A stretch of DNA of 64,000 nucleotides from Polytrichum commune. Its lineage: Eukaryota; Streptophyta; Polytrichopsida; Polytrichales; Polytrichaceae. Below the pieces are notes generated by a model. That model was not told the DNA's origin, searched no databases, and saw nothing but the letters and a program-made list of their open reading frames with translations. Positions within the stretch are counted from its first letter, which is position 1. Every line of letters begins with the position of its first letter. Below are positions 1 to 8,161 of the stretch, in pieces. The position numbers and the translations under genes were made by a program. The stretch is from the NCBI GenBank assembly GCA_950295325.1, contig OX485806.1, positions 44,387,169 to 44,451,168 of the forward strand, in the 5' to 3' direction.

Positions 1-590
1 GTGTTTGGTTATAACCTTTGGTAAAATATTTGCATTTTTTTCCTTATGATTTGAATATGATTACCCTTGAATTAAAATATCTCAATCTTTATTATCATCA
101 CTCTCAATATAAGGCTCATGGATTGTGAAAACAACTAAGATGGAGCAATCTCTCAGAAGTGTATCAAGATCCTAAAGTTTCATCCAAATCATATTATTCA
201 ATCTTATTAACTATTGATGACAAAACAACTCTCCAAGATCTTAACTAGATATATAAAAATAAATAAATAATCTTTTCCTACTTATGATTTCTTTGTTGGA
301 TAAAATTTTCAACGTCAAATCATTTGTATATATACTTGTATCGATTAACGTAATCAAAAAAATTTATCATCATAGAAGTTTGTTATTCTGTGTAGTCCAA
401 TTCACTTCCTTGATAAGTTATAATAATTGTGAGAATTGATTGTAAAGGTCTCAAGTAGAAGATGCATGTTTTTGTGTCATTTTTTTTAACTCAAGTGTTA
501 CCATTTGAGATATAATATAATTTTTATAAGAGCCCAATGTACGTCTAGTACGGTACAGTTATGATGTTTCCATACCACTTACATACTTCA
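1..590. other. AT-rich intergenic DNA, no gene seen
   Basis: AT-rich sequence with many short A and T runs and frequent stops in all frames. I see no open frame, RNA gene or transposon end that I can support. It ends at a short CT-rich microsatellite. Confidence 0.6.
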
Positions 591-610
591 ATCTCTCTCT
601 CTCACTCTCT
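591..610 (+). repeat. CT microsatellite
   Basis: A short (CT)n tract with one interrupting CA. It is a simple low-complexity repeat with no sign of function. Confidence 0.7.
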
Positions 611-744
611 ATGATTGCCTTGGTATCACTCACATATGGGGCTCCTTAATCTTACAAAAACATCTCAATATTAAGTCTCACTTTCTTGCTTAGCAATTCT
701 ATAGTCAATTATTTTACCCAAAGTATGTTTTTCATTCATACGTC

Positions 745-897
745 TATCTCACCTATGTGAGTTTCTAAATACAATCCTTACATAATTTTTTATGTTCCAC
801 TTACATAATTATTTTCACCTCATGTGAGTTTATATAATTCACTCATTATGCAATTGCCTTCAACACATATGATTTATCTCACCTCATATGCATTTCT
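745..897 (+). repeat. Degenerate tandem repeat, about 65-bp spacing
   Basis: A motif of the form CACCTCATGTGAGTTT recurs at 750 (one base pair position shorter), 816 and 880 (the last diverged to ATATGCATTT). The spacings are 66 and 64 bp, and the intervening DNA shares TTACATAATT-like words. This looks like an old three-unit tandem duplication. The motif contains the inverted pair CTCAC/GTGAG. No known family is recognised. Confidence 0.45.
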
Positions 898-1654
898 ATA
901 CATAACATTCGTCAAGTCTATCAACACACTATCTCAACTTCATGATGTCCACGACAATTATTACTTTGCCTCTGCCTTGAATAGTTATGGAGAAGTTTGA
1001 GCTTGAAGCTCTTGTATTCATAATGGTAAAGGTACAAATGACCTAGCTCTCACGTAGTCTATCATCGTGAATGAGGTGTGCCAATACTTATCCTAATGCT
1101 ATATGTAGAAAAAAATGGTGCCTTACATGTGCCTCTTTCTTAATTCACCATTTATTTTTTGTTGAAAAATGTTTATTGAAATCTCAAAAGGAGATCACAT
1201 ATATTGTTTTCTTCAAAATGTGATAGATTGTCATCTAAAATTTGCCCATTCCTATCTAGGTTTGGAGTAATTCTAAGATGTCATCCAATAAGTTATTTCT
1301 TGGCCTTCATTGTCTTCCACCTTCCATTACCTTTACCTAGGTGGCCTATGAAATATCTAAGTGGCCCAAAAAGCTCACCAATCATAGTTGGCTTATTAAT
1401 TATGTAAGTGGATCACCAATTGACATGGCTTATTTAAATGTTGACATAACCTAGTGACCCGCTAAAAGTCGTGCGGCTTATTCATTCACGTGGCGGCTTC
1501 CTACTTAACACTCGGCTATACCCTCGGGTCACGACCTCATGAGACCCATTTCCAGTACTCGGTGCTCCATCCTTTGGCAGGCCCCTTTATAAGGCCAGTT
1601 GCCCTTAAGTGGTACCCCATCCTTGAGAGTCCTCTTCATGTATTTGTTGGTTTT
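898..1654. other. Intergenic DNA, nothing recognised
   Basis: Mixed-composition sequence with short open frames only (at most about 70 codons). None has a recognisable domain or convincing start context. Composition becomes more GC-rich after about 1450, but I can assign no element. Confidence 0.5.
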
Positions 1655-1800
1655 CTCTATATTGGTTCTTGGTGTTTTAAATTAGCTCTCGGTGTTCCAC
1701 GGTAGCTCTCAATGTCCTAGATCTTGGTGTTCGAGGGTAGCTTCTCCTTGCTCCCAGTAGCCCTTGGCATATCCTTGCTCCGGGTAGTCCTTGGTATCTA
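1655..1800 (+). repeat. Degenerate short tandem repeats
   Basis: Two layers of decayed repetition. The word CTTGGTGTT or CTCGGTGTT recurs at about 1668, 1688 and 1723, usually followed by a TAGCT word. Next come two adjacent 27-bp units, 1745-1771 and 1772-1798, each starting TCCTTGCTCC and sharing most positions. It could be part of an unrecognised retroelement end. I see no coding potential. Confidence 0.45.
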
Positions 1801-2539
1801 GTGGCTTGACTCCCAATCTTTCTTGGTGAATTTAAGGTTTTTAATTGGTGTTAACATTGCCAAGGTGATGATAGTGACTAGAAGTTCATTTTGATCTTGT
1901 AGTAAAAATGTTAGGAAACATTAACTATTGACATTACGAGCAGTAACCAATAAAATCCATGTTGGAGCATGTGGCAATCATGTAGGTGTAGCATTTGTCG
2001 CATGTGCATGTGTGGTGGTGCTTCGATGTTTACATTGGGATTTAATATGTTTAGATTAACGTCAAGGTTTATTTTTTGTATTTTAAGTCAAGGGATGTTA
2101 TATTTATGTGGGTTACTTCAAGGGTTTACATTTTCATGTTTTCTAGATTATATTATTCTATCTATAGGGTTATATCTGGATTTACTATTGTTGGTGTACT
2201 GGGGCAAGAGTGGTAAGTGCATTGGTTGGATAGAGTTGAATTGTTTTTCATTTGTTTGTTGGAATTTATAAATTCTTTGACTAATGGTTTTTTTGAGTTT
2301 GTATTGATAAATATTTTAGTGGAGATATGTGAGCCCGATTTTGCGCCCACAACTCACTCTAAACCTTTAAAAGTTCAAAACAGTGGGATTGACAATTGTT
2401 TGGGTTAGTTTAGAGGTTAGGATGGTTGAAAGGTTCAAAAGTTTAGTTTGATTAGAATTTAATTTAGTTGATTGTGTGCAATTAAATTAAAAGACCAAAA
2501 ACAAATGATGAATTTATGTAGGTTTAGTTAGCTTTTGGG
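1801..2539. other. T-rich intergenic DNA, no supported gene
   Basis: T-rich on the plus strand. An open stretch at 1969-2271 translates to a hydrophobic 100-residue peptide, but this is what T-rich DNA gives by chance and it resembles no family I know. No RNA gene or transposon terminus is seen. Confidence 0.5.
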
Positions 2540-2812
2540 TTGGGGTTACGTGTTTGTTTTGGGTGAGTTTAATGTTTGAATTAGGAAGGGGTCCATCCTC
2601 AAGTTGGATTAGGCTTCGGATTTTGCGGATCAGAAGAGGGGGCCTGGGAAGGCGCAGCAGGAGAGCGGCAGTTGTCTCTCTAGAGGTTCGGTTTCTGTTT
2701 TGCTGCGCAAGGAGGCAGTTGGAATTCAAAGCACAACCGGCGAGGGGGTTTTGGCCATTAGGGTGAAATGCATGTGTAAGGAAGAGAACAATGGGATTGA
2801 GGAGGAGGAGGT

Positions 2813-3861
2813 GTGGTGATTCAACCATGTCCTTTTGTCTCTGAGAGTCAGCGGCCGGAAGATGAGATGGCCGAGATCTACAAGGAGGTTGTGCCGCTGG
2901 CTGAAGAACATTTTTTCTCCCTTGCAGGAAGGAATCAACAGAAGTCACTAGGATTCGGAATGAGGTTGCGGCCACGAAGAAACTGCTGGTGTTTGCAAAG
3001 GATGGCATGTGGCACGACTTGGGAGCAGATTCATATGCGACTTTCGTGTGGAAGACTGTTAATTGGAAGCGCTAGCCAAGGGCGATCAAAGACTACACTT
3101 TGAATTCAGAAACCAATGCTCAAGTAAGGTGTGATTGAAGCTAATGTTTTGGGGCATCGAGATCAACCTCTGGTTGGATTTTGCCACTGGAAGAGGACAG
3201 AGAAGGAGTCTGGAGGTCGTGACAGTTGAGTGAGGGTAAGATCTGTGGCAGCCAAGGGGGAGTGAAGCCGGCACATTGCCAACGGAGCTGTGAATGCTTG
3301 CGCTAGACGAACTCACGGGATAGGCAATGCCAAGCCACTCTTCATTCTGTTGTTGAACAAGGGAGTTGAATACCACCTGAAGGAGTGGAAGGGCAGGTAA
3401 TGAGAGGTCGCCGAAAGGGATGGGATCTAAAAATGCCACACTCACGTTGATTCAGTCACGGCTCAGGTAGACTTGCTTAGCTCAACAAATCAGCTGATGT
3501 TGGGTGTAAGCAGCAACAGAGTGGGGAAGGCCCTGAATTTGGGAGTTACGAAGTGCTGGTCAAGAGGACTGGTGGTGCAACAGCGGCCAATGTAACAGCT
3601 GCAAATTGGTTAGGGGCTAAATTTAGGAGACTATAGCTGGAGTGGGGATTGCTTAACTGTATTTGGTGGATGGACGTGGCTGCTAAGGGAGGCCAGAAAG
3701 GCATGACAACACCTGGGCCGAGGATAACTGATTTATACTACCCCCACAGAAGGGTACCGAGGCCCTGGTATGTGCCAAAAATGGGAAACAAGAGCAACGG
3801 CTCCACACGGTGGGTGTTGAGGGGAGTTTACATAGTTAGGTTAGACCCTTGGGTGGCATAG
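2813..3861 (+). pseudogene. Possible decayed gene, protein-like segments in shifting frames
   Basis: This stretch is more GC-rich than its surroundings. Several plus-strand segments read like real protein but sit in different frames. From 2813, a segment includes EDEMAEIYKEVVPLAEEHFF. From 2929 to a TAG at 3073-3075, 48 codons contain TRIRNEVAATKKLLVFAKDG and MWHDLGADSYATFVWK. From 3437 to a TAA at 3593-3595, 52 codons contain VDLLSSTNQLMLGVSSNRVG. From 3649 to 3861 a fourth open stretch includes RVPRPWYVPKMGNKS. Between the first two segments a pyrimidine run leads to TTGCAG ending at 2927, which resembles a 3' splice site, so part of the frame change could be an intron. I do not recognise the family. 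It could be a dead host gene or a decayed transposon gene, and chance is not excluded. Confidence 0.3.
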
Positions 3862-4132
3862 ATAGTTTAGTTTTAATTAATTAGTGATGTTGGAATGATG
3901 GCATTGGGCTGCCAATTGTACTGTTGGACTTGCCCTTGATGTCACTGGGAAGTGGCTAAGGGTGGTAGAGTTGTGGTAGCTGGCTAGGGGTTAGTGCAAT
4001 TTAGTGGATGATTGTGGGTGACAATGGTTACAAGGGCAACGAGTATTTCTGAATGCTTGTGCCCCTTGCTATTCAAATAAGGAATTGTATGTTGGATGTT
4101 TTTATGGTAGAGCATTTGAGGCCGAGTTCCAA
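3862..4132. other. Unassigned DNA before the CACTA-like terminus
   Basis: GT-rich on the plus strand with stops in all frames. It could be the trailing (3' untranslated) part of the decayed unit to its left, but no polyadenylation signal can be assigned with confidence. Confidence 0.35.
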
Positions 4133-4146
4133 CACTAGAAGAAAAC
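4133..4146 (+). mobile_element. Candidate CACTA transposon terminus
   Basis: CACTAGAAGAAAAC starts here. Plant CACTA (En/Spm) elements begin with CACTA and many have termini close to CACTACAAGAAAA, so 12 of the first 13 bases agree with that form. The element body would lie to the right. A decayed TNP2-like coding remnant, which belongs to the same superfamily, lies about 800 bp inside and points towards this end, so this would be the 3' terminus. I did not find the partner terminus (ending in TAGTG) in the flank. The usual 3-bp target duplication therefore cannot be checked. Confidence 0.5.
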
Positions 4147-4938
4147 TTGTCCATTGTGACCATGGAATCAATGATTGAACGTCCTCAAGTACTCATTTAA
4201 TGACTCAGTGCCGCGCCACATTCAACTCCGCTGACGGGTACAAACGTTTAGTCATTGTTCACTCACAGTTGTTATTCTTGGATGAAATGTGTTCAAGGGG
4301 ACCTCAAACATTCGTTCATCTATGAGGTGTACCTTTCAATTCAAGAACTGCTTGGGGATTCGTGAAAACAAATGCCTATGTGGCAATTGTACAGTCATTT
4401 ACCTGTTAGCCCTGACTGGGGCATACTATATCGTGACTCTACTATAGTTCTTAACCAATATTAGGCCCACGTGTATATGGAGGGACGTGTCACACAGAAA
4501 TTGATTAAGTGTAGGACCATCATCGTGGTGATGACGAGTCACCGTAACGACTTAAAACACAACTGATAATGACTGGACATTTTTTAGACAATGAGGTGGC
4601 ATGCCACTTCATTGTTGGTGTGAACATTTAACATGTATTCATTGATATGCAAGACATCCATAGACAAAGTGCATGCATACATGTCATCACTGCAGTGCTT
4701 GAAAATCAAATTCAGTAACTTGCAATGTTTCCAGCTTTGCACTGTGAGTGCAATGCCATGTACACAATCCAAACTCAATGTTCAAAATGTTTCCACCTAT
4801 AGTCAACTTTACCACGTGTCCATGTACAAATGAGAGCAGACGTAATCCCCCCTACATTGCCTGCAACTGCCCTCACTCTCCACGAACCAACTTTTTCTCA
4901 ACTCAACCAAAAATGCGATCATACGTTCTCACATGCAC
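4147..4938. mobile_element. Putative CACTA subterminal region, noncoding
   Basis: The stretch between the candidate terminus and the TNP2-like remnant has no supported open frame. It is rich in short inverted motifs, as CACTA subterminal regions often are. The clearest is a 28-nt near-perfect palindrome at 4588-4615. Another, CATCA-TCG-TGGTGATG, lies near 4517-4532. The space is too small for an intact second ORF of an autonomous element, so that part is deleted or was never present. Confidence 0.4.
4588..4615. repeat. 28-nt near-perfect palindrome
   Basis: Two 14-nt arms meet without a spacer: ACAATGAGGTGGCA and TGCCACTTCATTGT. They are complementary except at one position. The central 12 bases GTGGCATGCCAC are a perfect palindrome. 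It could be a protein-binding site in the transposon subterminal region or a leftover hairpin. No function can be shown. Confidence 0.75.
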
Positions 4939-5690
4939 CTAAAAACTCGCCAATGCCAATAAGTTCTCGGATTCAGAAAGTTCTATGGCTCCCACGAGGG
5001 AGACGGTGGTGGTTGATGGATGCAAACGGTCTCCTGTGTCCATTCCACCTACTTGTGTGCCTGTAGTAATGAATACATCTGTTGTGCACTGTTCATGTCT
5101 TCTTGTACGTGCCTCCATTGCCAACACAACTCTCCATCCTGGTCTACCCACTTCCTATGACCAAAAAACTTGTGTTGCTTGACTGGGAAAAATAAACGGA
5201 TCCGACATCTTCGGTACTTTGTGGCAAAAATTCACGACCATGAATCCAACATCATCTCTTACATAAGTAGGATTCCCCCAATTGTCACATTGTTTCATCC
5301 ACTTGCACCTAAAAACTATAAAAGGTGTACGGAGTGGGCCATAGTTCAATTTCAGTTATCCTTTAGTACTCCCACAAAGTTCAATGTTGTTGATTCCGTC
5401 CCCGTGGAGGACATGTGAAACACGAAGGCCACACCGCTGTCATAAGTTTGAAGCGTGGCGGATTGCTGGTCCTCTACCCAAAAGTGGTTTTCATAGGCCT
5501 TCATCCTCGTGTATCACGTGGCTAGTTGTGATGGTCTGCTACACAACAACACTCGGTCCATGTCATCCGCATTGTTGGGGTCCACAGGGTGCCTATGCAC
5601 TGCATCTTTGATCCATTTCTCAAAAATGGGGATGTCGGGGTTTGCTCCCTTTTCTTCTTTCCATTGCCTGCACATGCACAACTGCCAGAT
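4939..5690 (-). pseudogene. Broken CACTA TNP2-type remnant with DUF4216-like region
   Basis: Read on the minus strand, the frame opens just after a TGA at 5693-5691. A first part includes NPDIPIFEKWIKDAVHRHPV, then a TGA at 5516-5514, where the family often has Trp. It continues through QTYDSGVAFVFHMSS to NFVGVLKDN. At about 5360-5350 the frame shifts by one base and continues as LNYGPLRTPFIVFRCKW, then DDVGFMVVNF, then DPFIFPSQATQVFWS. An in-frame TAG follows at 5157-5155, then EVGRPGWRVVLAMEART, and the frame stops at 4941-4939. The order SGV, YGVL-like, F-C-W, GF-VN, DPFI-SQA-QVF and W-VVL is that of the C-terminal TNP2-associated region (DUF4216) of plant CACTA elements. The transposase catalytic part is not recognisable. 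Two nonsense codons and a frameshift make this a dead copy. The family call rests on motif recall, not a database search. Confidence 0.65.
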
Positions 5691-6049
5691 TCAATGCATG
5701 TATTACAAACTTCAGTAGACAACCTTCCACTGCTTCCATTTAATAATCAGTGAATGATGGTGAATGGATGTACTACTGGGCAATCGACAATTGCATTATT
5801 TGTGTATGTGTGTGTATTTAATTGTTGGGATCCATAATGAATGCTGCTAAGTCTGTTATTGTGTACTACTTGTATCAAACTCACAGTCGTTGTCTGGTTT
5901 AGGAGAGCAAACAATGACTCATCTGTGCCAAGGTTCTATGAGTGATAAATTTGATAGTGCATATTTGTGGGCAAGATCTCTCAGCGCTGATGACATCAAG
6001 TACTTTGTCACGATATGCGTCGTCGACGGCCGCACCTTATCTGTTAGGT
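5691..6049. other. Unassigned DNA between the CACTA remnant and the LTR region
   Basis: No supported gene. It contains a small GT-rich tract at about 5801-5818. An open stretch at 5890-6108 (plus strand) starts only with TTG and resembles no family known to me. The 5' part of the CACTA coding region would be expected here but is not recognisable, so the transposon is either truncated or diverged beyond reading. Confidence 0.4.
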
Positions 6050-6077
6050 TTCATCCATCTAGATTTGGATGGATGAA
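6050..6077. repeat. Inverted repeat, 10-bp stem
   Basis: TTCATCCATC at 6050-6059 and GATGGATGAA at 6068-6077 are perfectly complementary around an 8-nt loop. The cruciform potential is clear, but no function can be inferred. Confidence 0.6.
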
Positions 6078-6119
6078 TGTAGATGTAGAGAGGAATGCTC
6101 CTAAGTGAGGAGCCTCCTC

Positions 6120-6147
6120 CTTGGCTTGGCATTCTTGCCAAGTCAAG
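6120..6147. repeat. Hairpin, 11-bp stem with one G-T pair
   Basis: CTTGGCTTGGC at 6120-6130 pairs with GCCAAGTCAAG at 6137-6147 around the 6-nt loop ATTCTT, with one wobble position. A smaller inverted pair, GCTCC (6097-6101) and GGAGC (6109-6113), lies just upstream. The inner part, 6128-6142, recurs in inverted orientation at 6339-6353. Confidence 0.6.
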
Positions 6148-6353
6148 TCTTGTGAGTGAGTGTGTGAAGAGAGTTTGTGTGAGGTGAAGATTGCATGTTG
6201 TTGCAATAACTTGAGTTATTCTCCCCCTACTTACACTCTTGGATTATCCCGTGGTGGAATAAGAGATAGCTTGACTCATTGTGTACATTTGAAGAGAGAT
6301 GTAGAGCTATTGCAAGGGTTTGACTCTCTTCCTTCTCACTTGGCAAGAATGCC
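6128..6353. repeat. 15-bp inverted repeats 196 bp apart, possible small foldback element
   Basis: GGCATTCTTGCCAAG at 6128-6142 is repeated exactly, in inverse orientation, as CTTGGCAAGAATGCC at 6339-6353. The spacing would suit a small MITE-like element of about 226 bp. No clear target-site duplication is visible outside the arms, and the left arm is itself part of a hairpin, so the element call is tentative. Confidence 0.4.
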
Positions 6354-6408
6354 TCATTTTTTATGTTTTCTTCTTCATTATTGAGATGTAATGCGTATTG
6401 GAAGATAG

Positions 6409-6584
6409 TGTTAGGTTGCATCGGTGACATTGTCCCATATGGGTTGTCTACGCTGGTCCTAACCCATACATATAAATAAAGGCATAAGGGGAGGAGCTAA
6501 TCACTCTCTCCATTGTATGCAATCATTGTGTGTTGTGTTCTACCTTTCTACGCTGATGTCTTTGCTTTCTCCTCTCATTTCTCA
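6409..6584 (+). mobile_element. Probable 5' LTR of a copia-like element, start uncertain
   Basis: The right edge is set by a TCTCA followed, after three bases (ATA), by a primer binding site at 6588. The left edge is inferred from TGTTAGGTTGCATC at 6409, a start typical of copia LTRs. This gives a 176-bp LTR beginning TG and ending CA. Inside are a palindrome CCCATATGGG (6434-6443), an inverted pair TATGGGTT/AACCCATA (6438-6445 and 6461-6468), a TATA box TATAAAT at 6471, and an AATAAA at 6475-6480. An alternative start is TGAG at 6153 or 6157, which would match the final CTCA as a 4-bp inverted repeat and give an LTR of about 430 bp. The 3' LTR is not in the window, so the length cannot be settled. 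Confidence 0.45.
6471..6480 (+). promoter_or_regulatory. TATA box within the probable LTR
   Basis: TATAAATAAA lies 62 bases into the proposed LTR, in the position expected for the U3 promoter. Initiation would be expected roughly 30 nt downstream, near 6500. The overlapping AATAAA could act as the poly(A) signal in the 3' LTR copy. There is no direct evidence of transcription. Confidence 0.45.
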
Positions 6585-6587
6585 ATA

Positions 6588-6601
6588 GGTTATGGGCCCA
6601 C
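6588..6601 (+). other. Primer binding site for a half initiator tRNA-Met
   Basis: GGTTATGGGCCCAC is the exact complement of the anticodon stem-loop region of plant initiator tRNA-Met, GTGGGCCCATAACC. Drosophila copia and yeast Ty5 prime reverse transcription from a cleaved half of this tRNA, using this internal region and not the 3' end. Most plant copia elements instead carry TGGTATCAGAGC, complementary to the tRNA 3' end. The site sits 3 nt after the LTR end, as expected. Confidence 0.7.
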
Positions 6602-6827
6602 TTTGCTTTAGAGCTTAGAGATCAACTTAGGAAGAGGTAGGAGAGAGCCGGATCTGATCGGAGGTGATTTGGAGGTGTTTCAAGCTTTTGGTGGAGTTTT
6701 GGAGTTTTGGAGCACTTTTGGAGCGCCTTGGAGCATTCTTGGACACTTGGACCAGCGTGGAGGACACCTTAGGTTGAGGTTCATTGTATCTTGAGTGTGT
6801 ACGTGAGATCGATTCGCATTTTGAGGG
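6602..6827 (+). mobile_element. Leader of the copia-like element, with satellite-like words
   Basis: This noncoding stretch lies between the primer binding site and the first satellite monomer. It has a run of imperfect short repeats built on TTTTGGAG (about 6692-6735). It also carries GAGGTGATTT at 6661 and GGAGGTGTTT at 6671, which resemble the GAGGTGATTA that opens the first monomer at 6831 and the GAGGTGTTTT of later monomers. No gag start or coding frame is seen. Confidence 0.45.
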
Positions 6828-6960
6828 TTTGAGGTGATTAGAATTCCAAAAGGCTTAGTTGTGGCTTTTTGATGGTTATGTAGTTATTAAGCTTAGTTTT
6901 GGAGTGGAAAGGTGCTGACTTGAGAGATCCATCCATTCTATGCTTACTTTGAGGTGTTTT
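6828..6960 (+). repeat. Left edge of the array, diverged first monomer
   Basis: The first unit opens GAGGTGATTAGAATTCC where later units have GAGGTGTTTTGAGTTCC, so its start differs at several bases. From AAAAGGCTTAG onward it is a normal monomer of the minor (CTATGC) class. The edge is sharp: before 6828 no alignable monomer remains. A diverged edge unit next to homogeneous inner units is the usual pattern for unequal exchange. Confidence 0.8.
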
Positions 6961-7200
6961 GAGTTCCAAAAGGCTTAGTTGTGGCTTTTTGATGGTTATG
7001 TAGTTATTTGGCTTAGTTTTGGAGTGGAAAGGTGCTGACTTGAGAGATCCATCCATTCAAAACTAACTTTGAGGTGTTTTGAGTTCCAAAAGGCTTAGTT
7101 TTGGCTTTTTGATGGTTATGTAGTTATTTGGCTTAGTTTTGGAGTGGAAAGGTGCTGACTTGAGAGATCCATCCCTTCAAAACTAACTTTGAGGTGTTTT

Positions 7201-7920
7201 GAGTTCCAAAAGGCTTAGTTTTGGCTTTTTGATGGTTATGTAGTTATTTGGCTTAGTTTTGGAGTGGAAAGGTGCTGACTTGAGAGATCCATCCATTCTA
7301 TGCTTACTTTGAGGTGTTTTGAGTTCCAAAAGGCTTAGTTGTGGCTTTTTGATGGTTATGTAGTTATTTGGCTTAGTTTTGGAGTGGAAAGGTGCTGACT
7401 TGAGAGATCCATCCATTCAAAACTAACTTTGAGGTGTTTTGAGTTCCAAAAGGCTTAGTTTTGGCTTTTTGATGGTTATGTAGTTATTAAGCTTAGTTTT
7501 GGAGTGGGAAGGTGCTGACTTGAGAGATCCATCCATTCAAAACTAACTTTGAGGTGTTTTGAGTTCCAAAAGGCTTAGTTTTGGCTTTTTGATGGTTATG
7601 TAGTTATTTGGCTTAGTTTTGGAGTGGAAAGGTGCTGACTTGAGAGATCCATCCATTCTATGCTTACTTTGAGGTGTTTTGAGTTCCAAAAGGCTTAGTT
7701 GTGGCTTTTTGATGGTTATGTAGTTATTTGGCTTAGTTTTGGAGTGGAAAGGTGCTGACTTGAGAGATCCATCCATTCAAAACTAACTTTGAGGTGTTTT
7801 GAGTTCCAAAAGGCTTAGTTGTGGCTTTTTGATGGTTATGTAGTTATTAAGCTTAGTTTCGGAGTGGAAAGGTGCTGACTTGAGAGATCCATCCATTCAA
7901 AACTAACTTTGAGGTGTTTT
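7201..7920 (+). repeat. 3-mer (360-bp) tandem duplication
   Basis: Monomers at 7201 and 7321 (T-type minor class, then G-type common class) recur as the pair at 7561 and 7681. The third monomers (7441 and 7801) differ at position 21 and near position 60. The spacing is exactly 360 bp. Confidence 0.6.
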
Positions 7921-8040
7921 GAGTTCCAAAAGGCTTAGTTTTGGCTTTTTGATGGTTATGTAGTTATTTGGCTTAGTTTTGGAGTGGAAAGGTGCTGACT
8001 TGAGAGATCCATCCCTTCAAAACTAACTTTGAGGTGTTTT

Positions 8041-8161
8041 GAGTTCCAAAAAGGCTTAGTTTTGGCTTTTTGATGGTTATGTAGTTATTTGGCTTAGTTT
8101 TGGAGTGGAAAGGTGCTGACTTGAGAGATCCATCCATTCAAAACTAACTTTGAGGTGTTTT
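8041..8161 (+). repeat. 121-bp monomer with extra A
   Basis: The A run after GAGTTCC has five A instead of four (8048-8052). This is the first phase break in the array and it is not propagated to any other monomer in the window, so it is private to this copy or a sequencing slip in a homopolymer. Confidence 0.9.

Noticed and set aside
1969-2271. Hydrophobic 100-residue open frame
   Set aside because: T-rich DNA gives Phe/Leu/Ile-rich translation by chance. There is no signal of a real membrane protein and no homologous family recognised.
2514-3008. Minus-strand open frame of 164 residues
   Set aside because: It is rich in Pro, Ser, Leu and Arg as expected opposite G-rich DNA. It has no domain and overlaps the more protein-like plus-strand segments.
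5170-5418. Plus-strand open frame opposite the DUF4216-like remnant
   Set aside because: It is a shadow of the minus-strand coding remnant, which carries recognisable family motifs.
5890-6108. 72-codon plus-strand open frame
   Set aside because: It begins with TTG and not ATG, has no recognised domain, and runs into hairpin-rich noncoding DNA.
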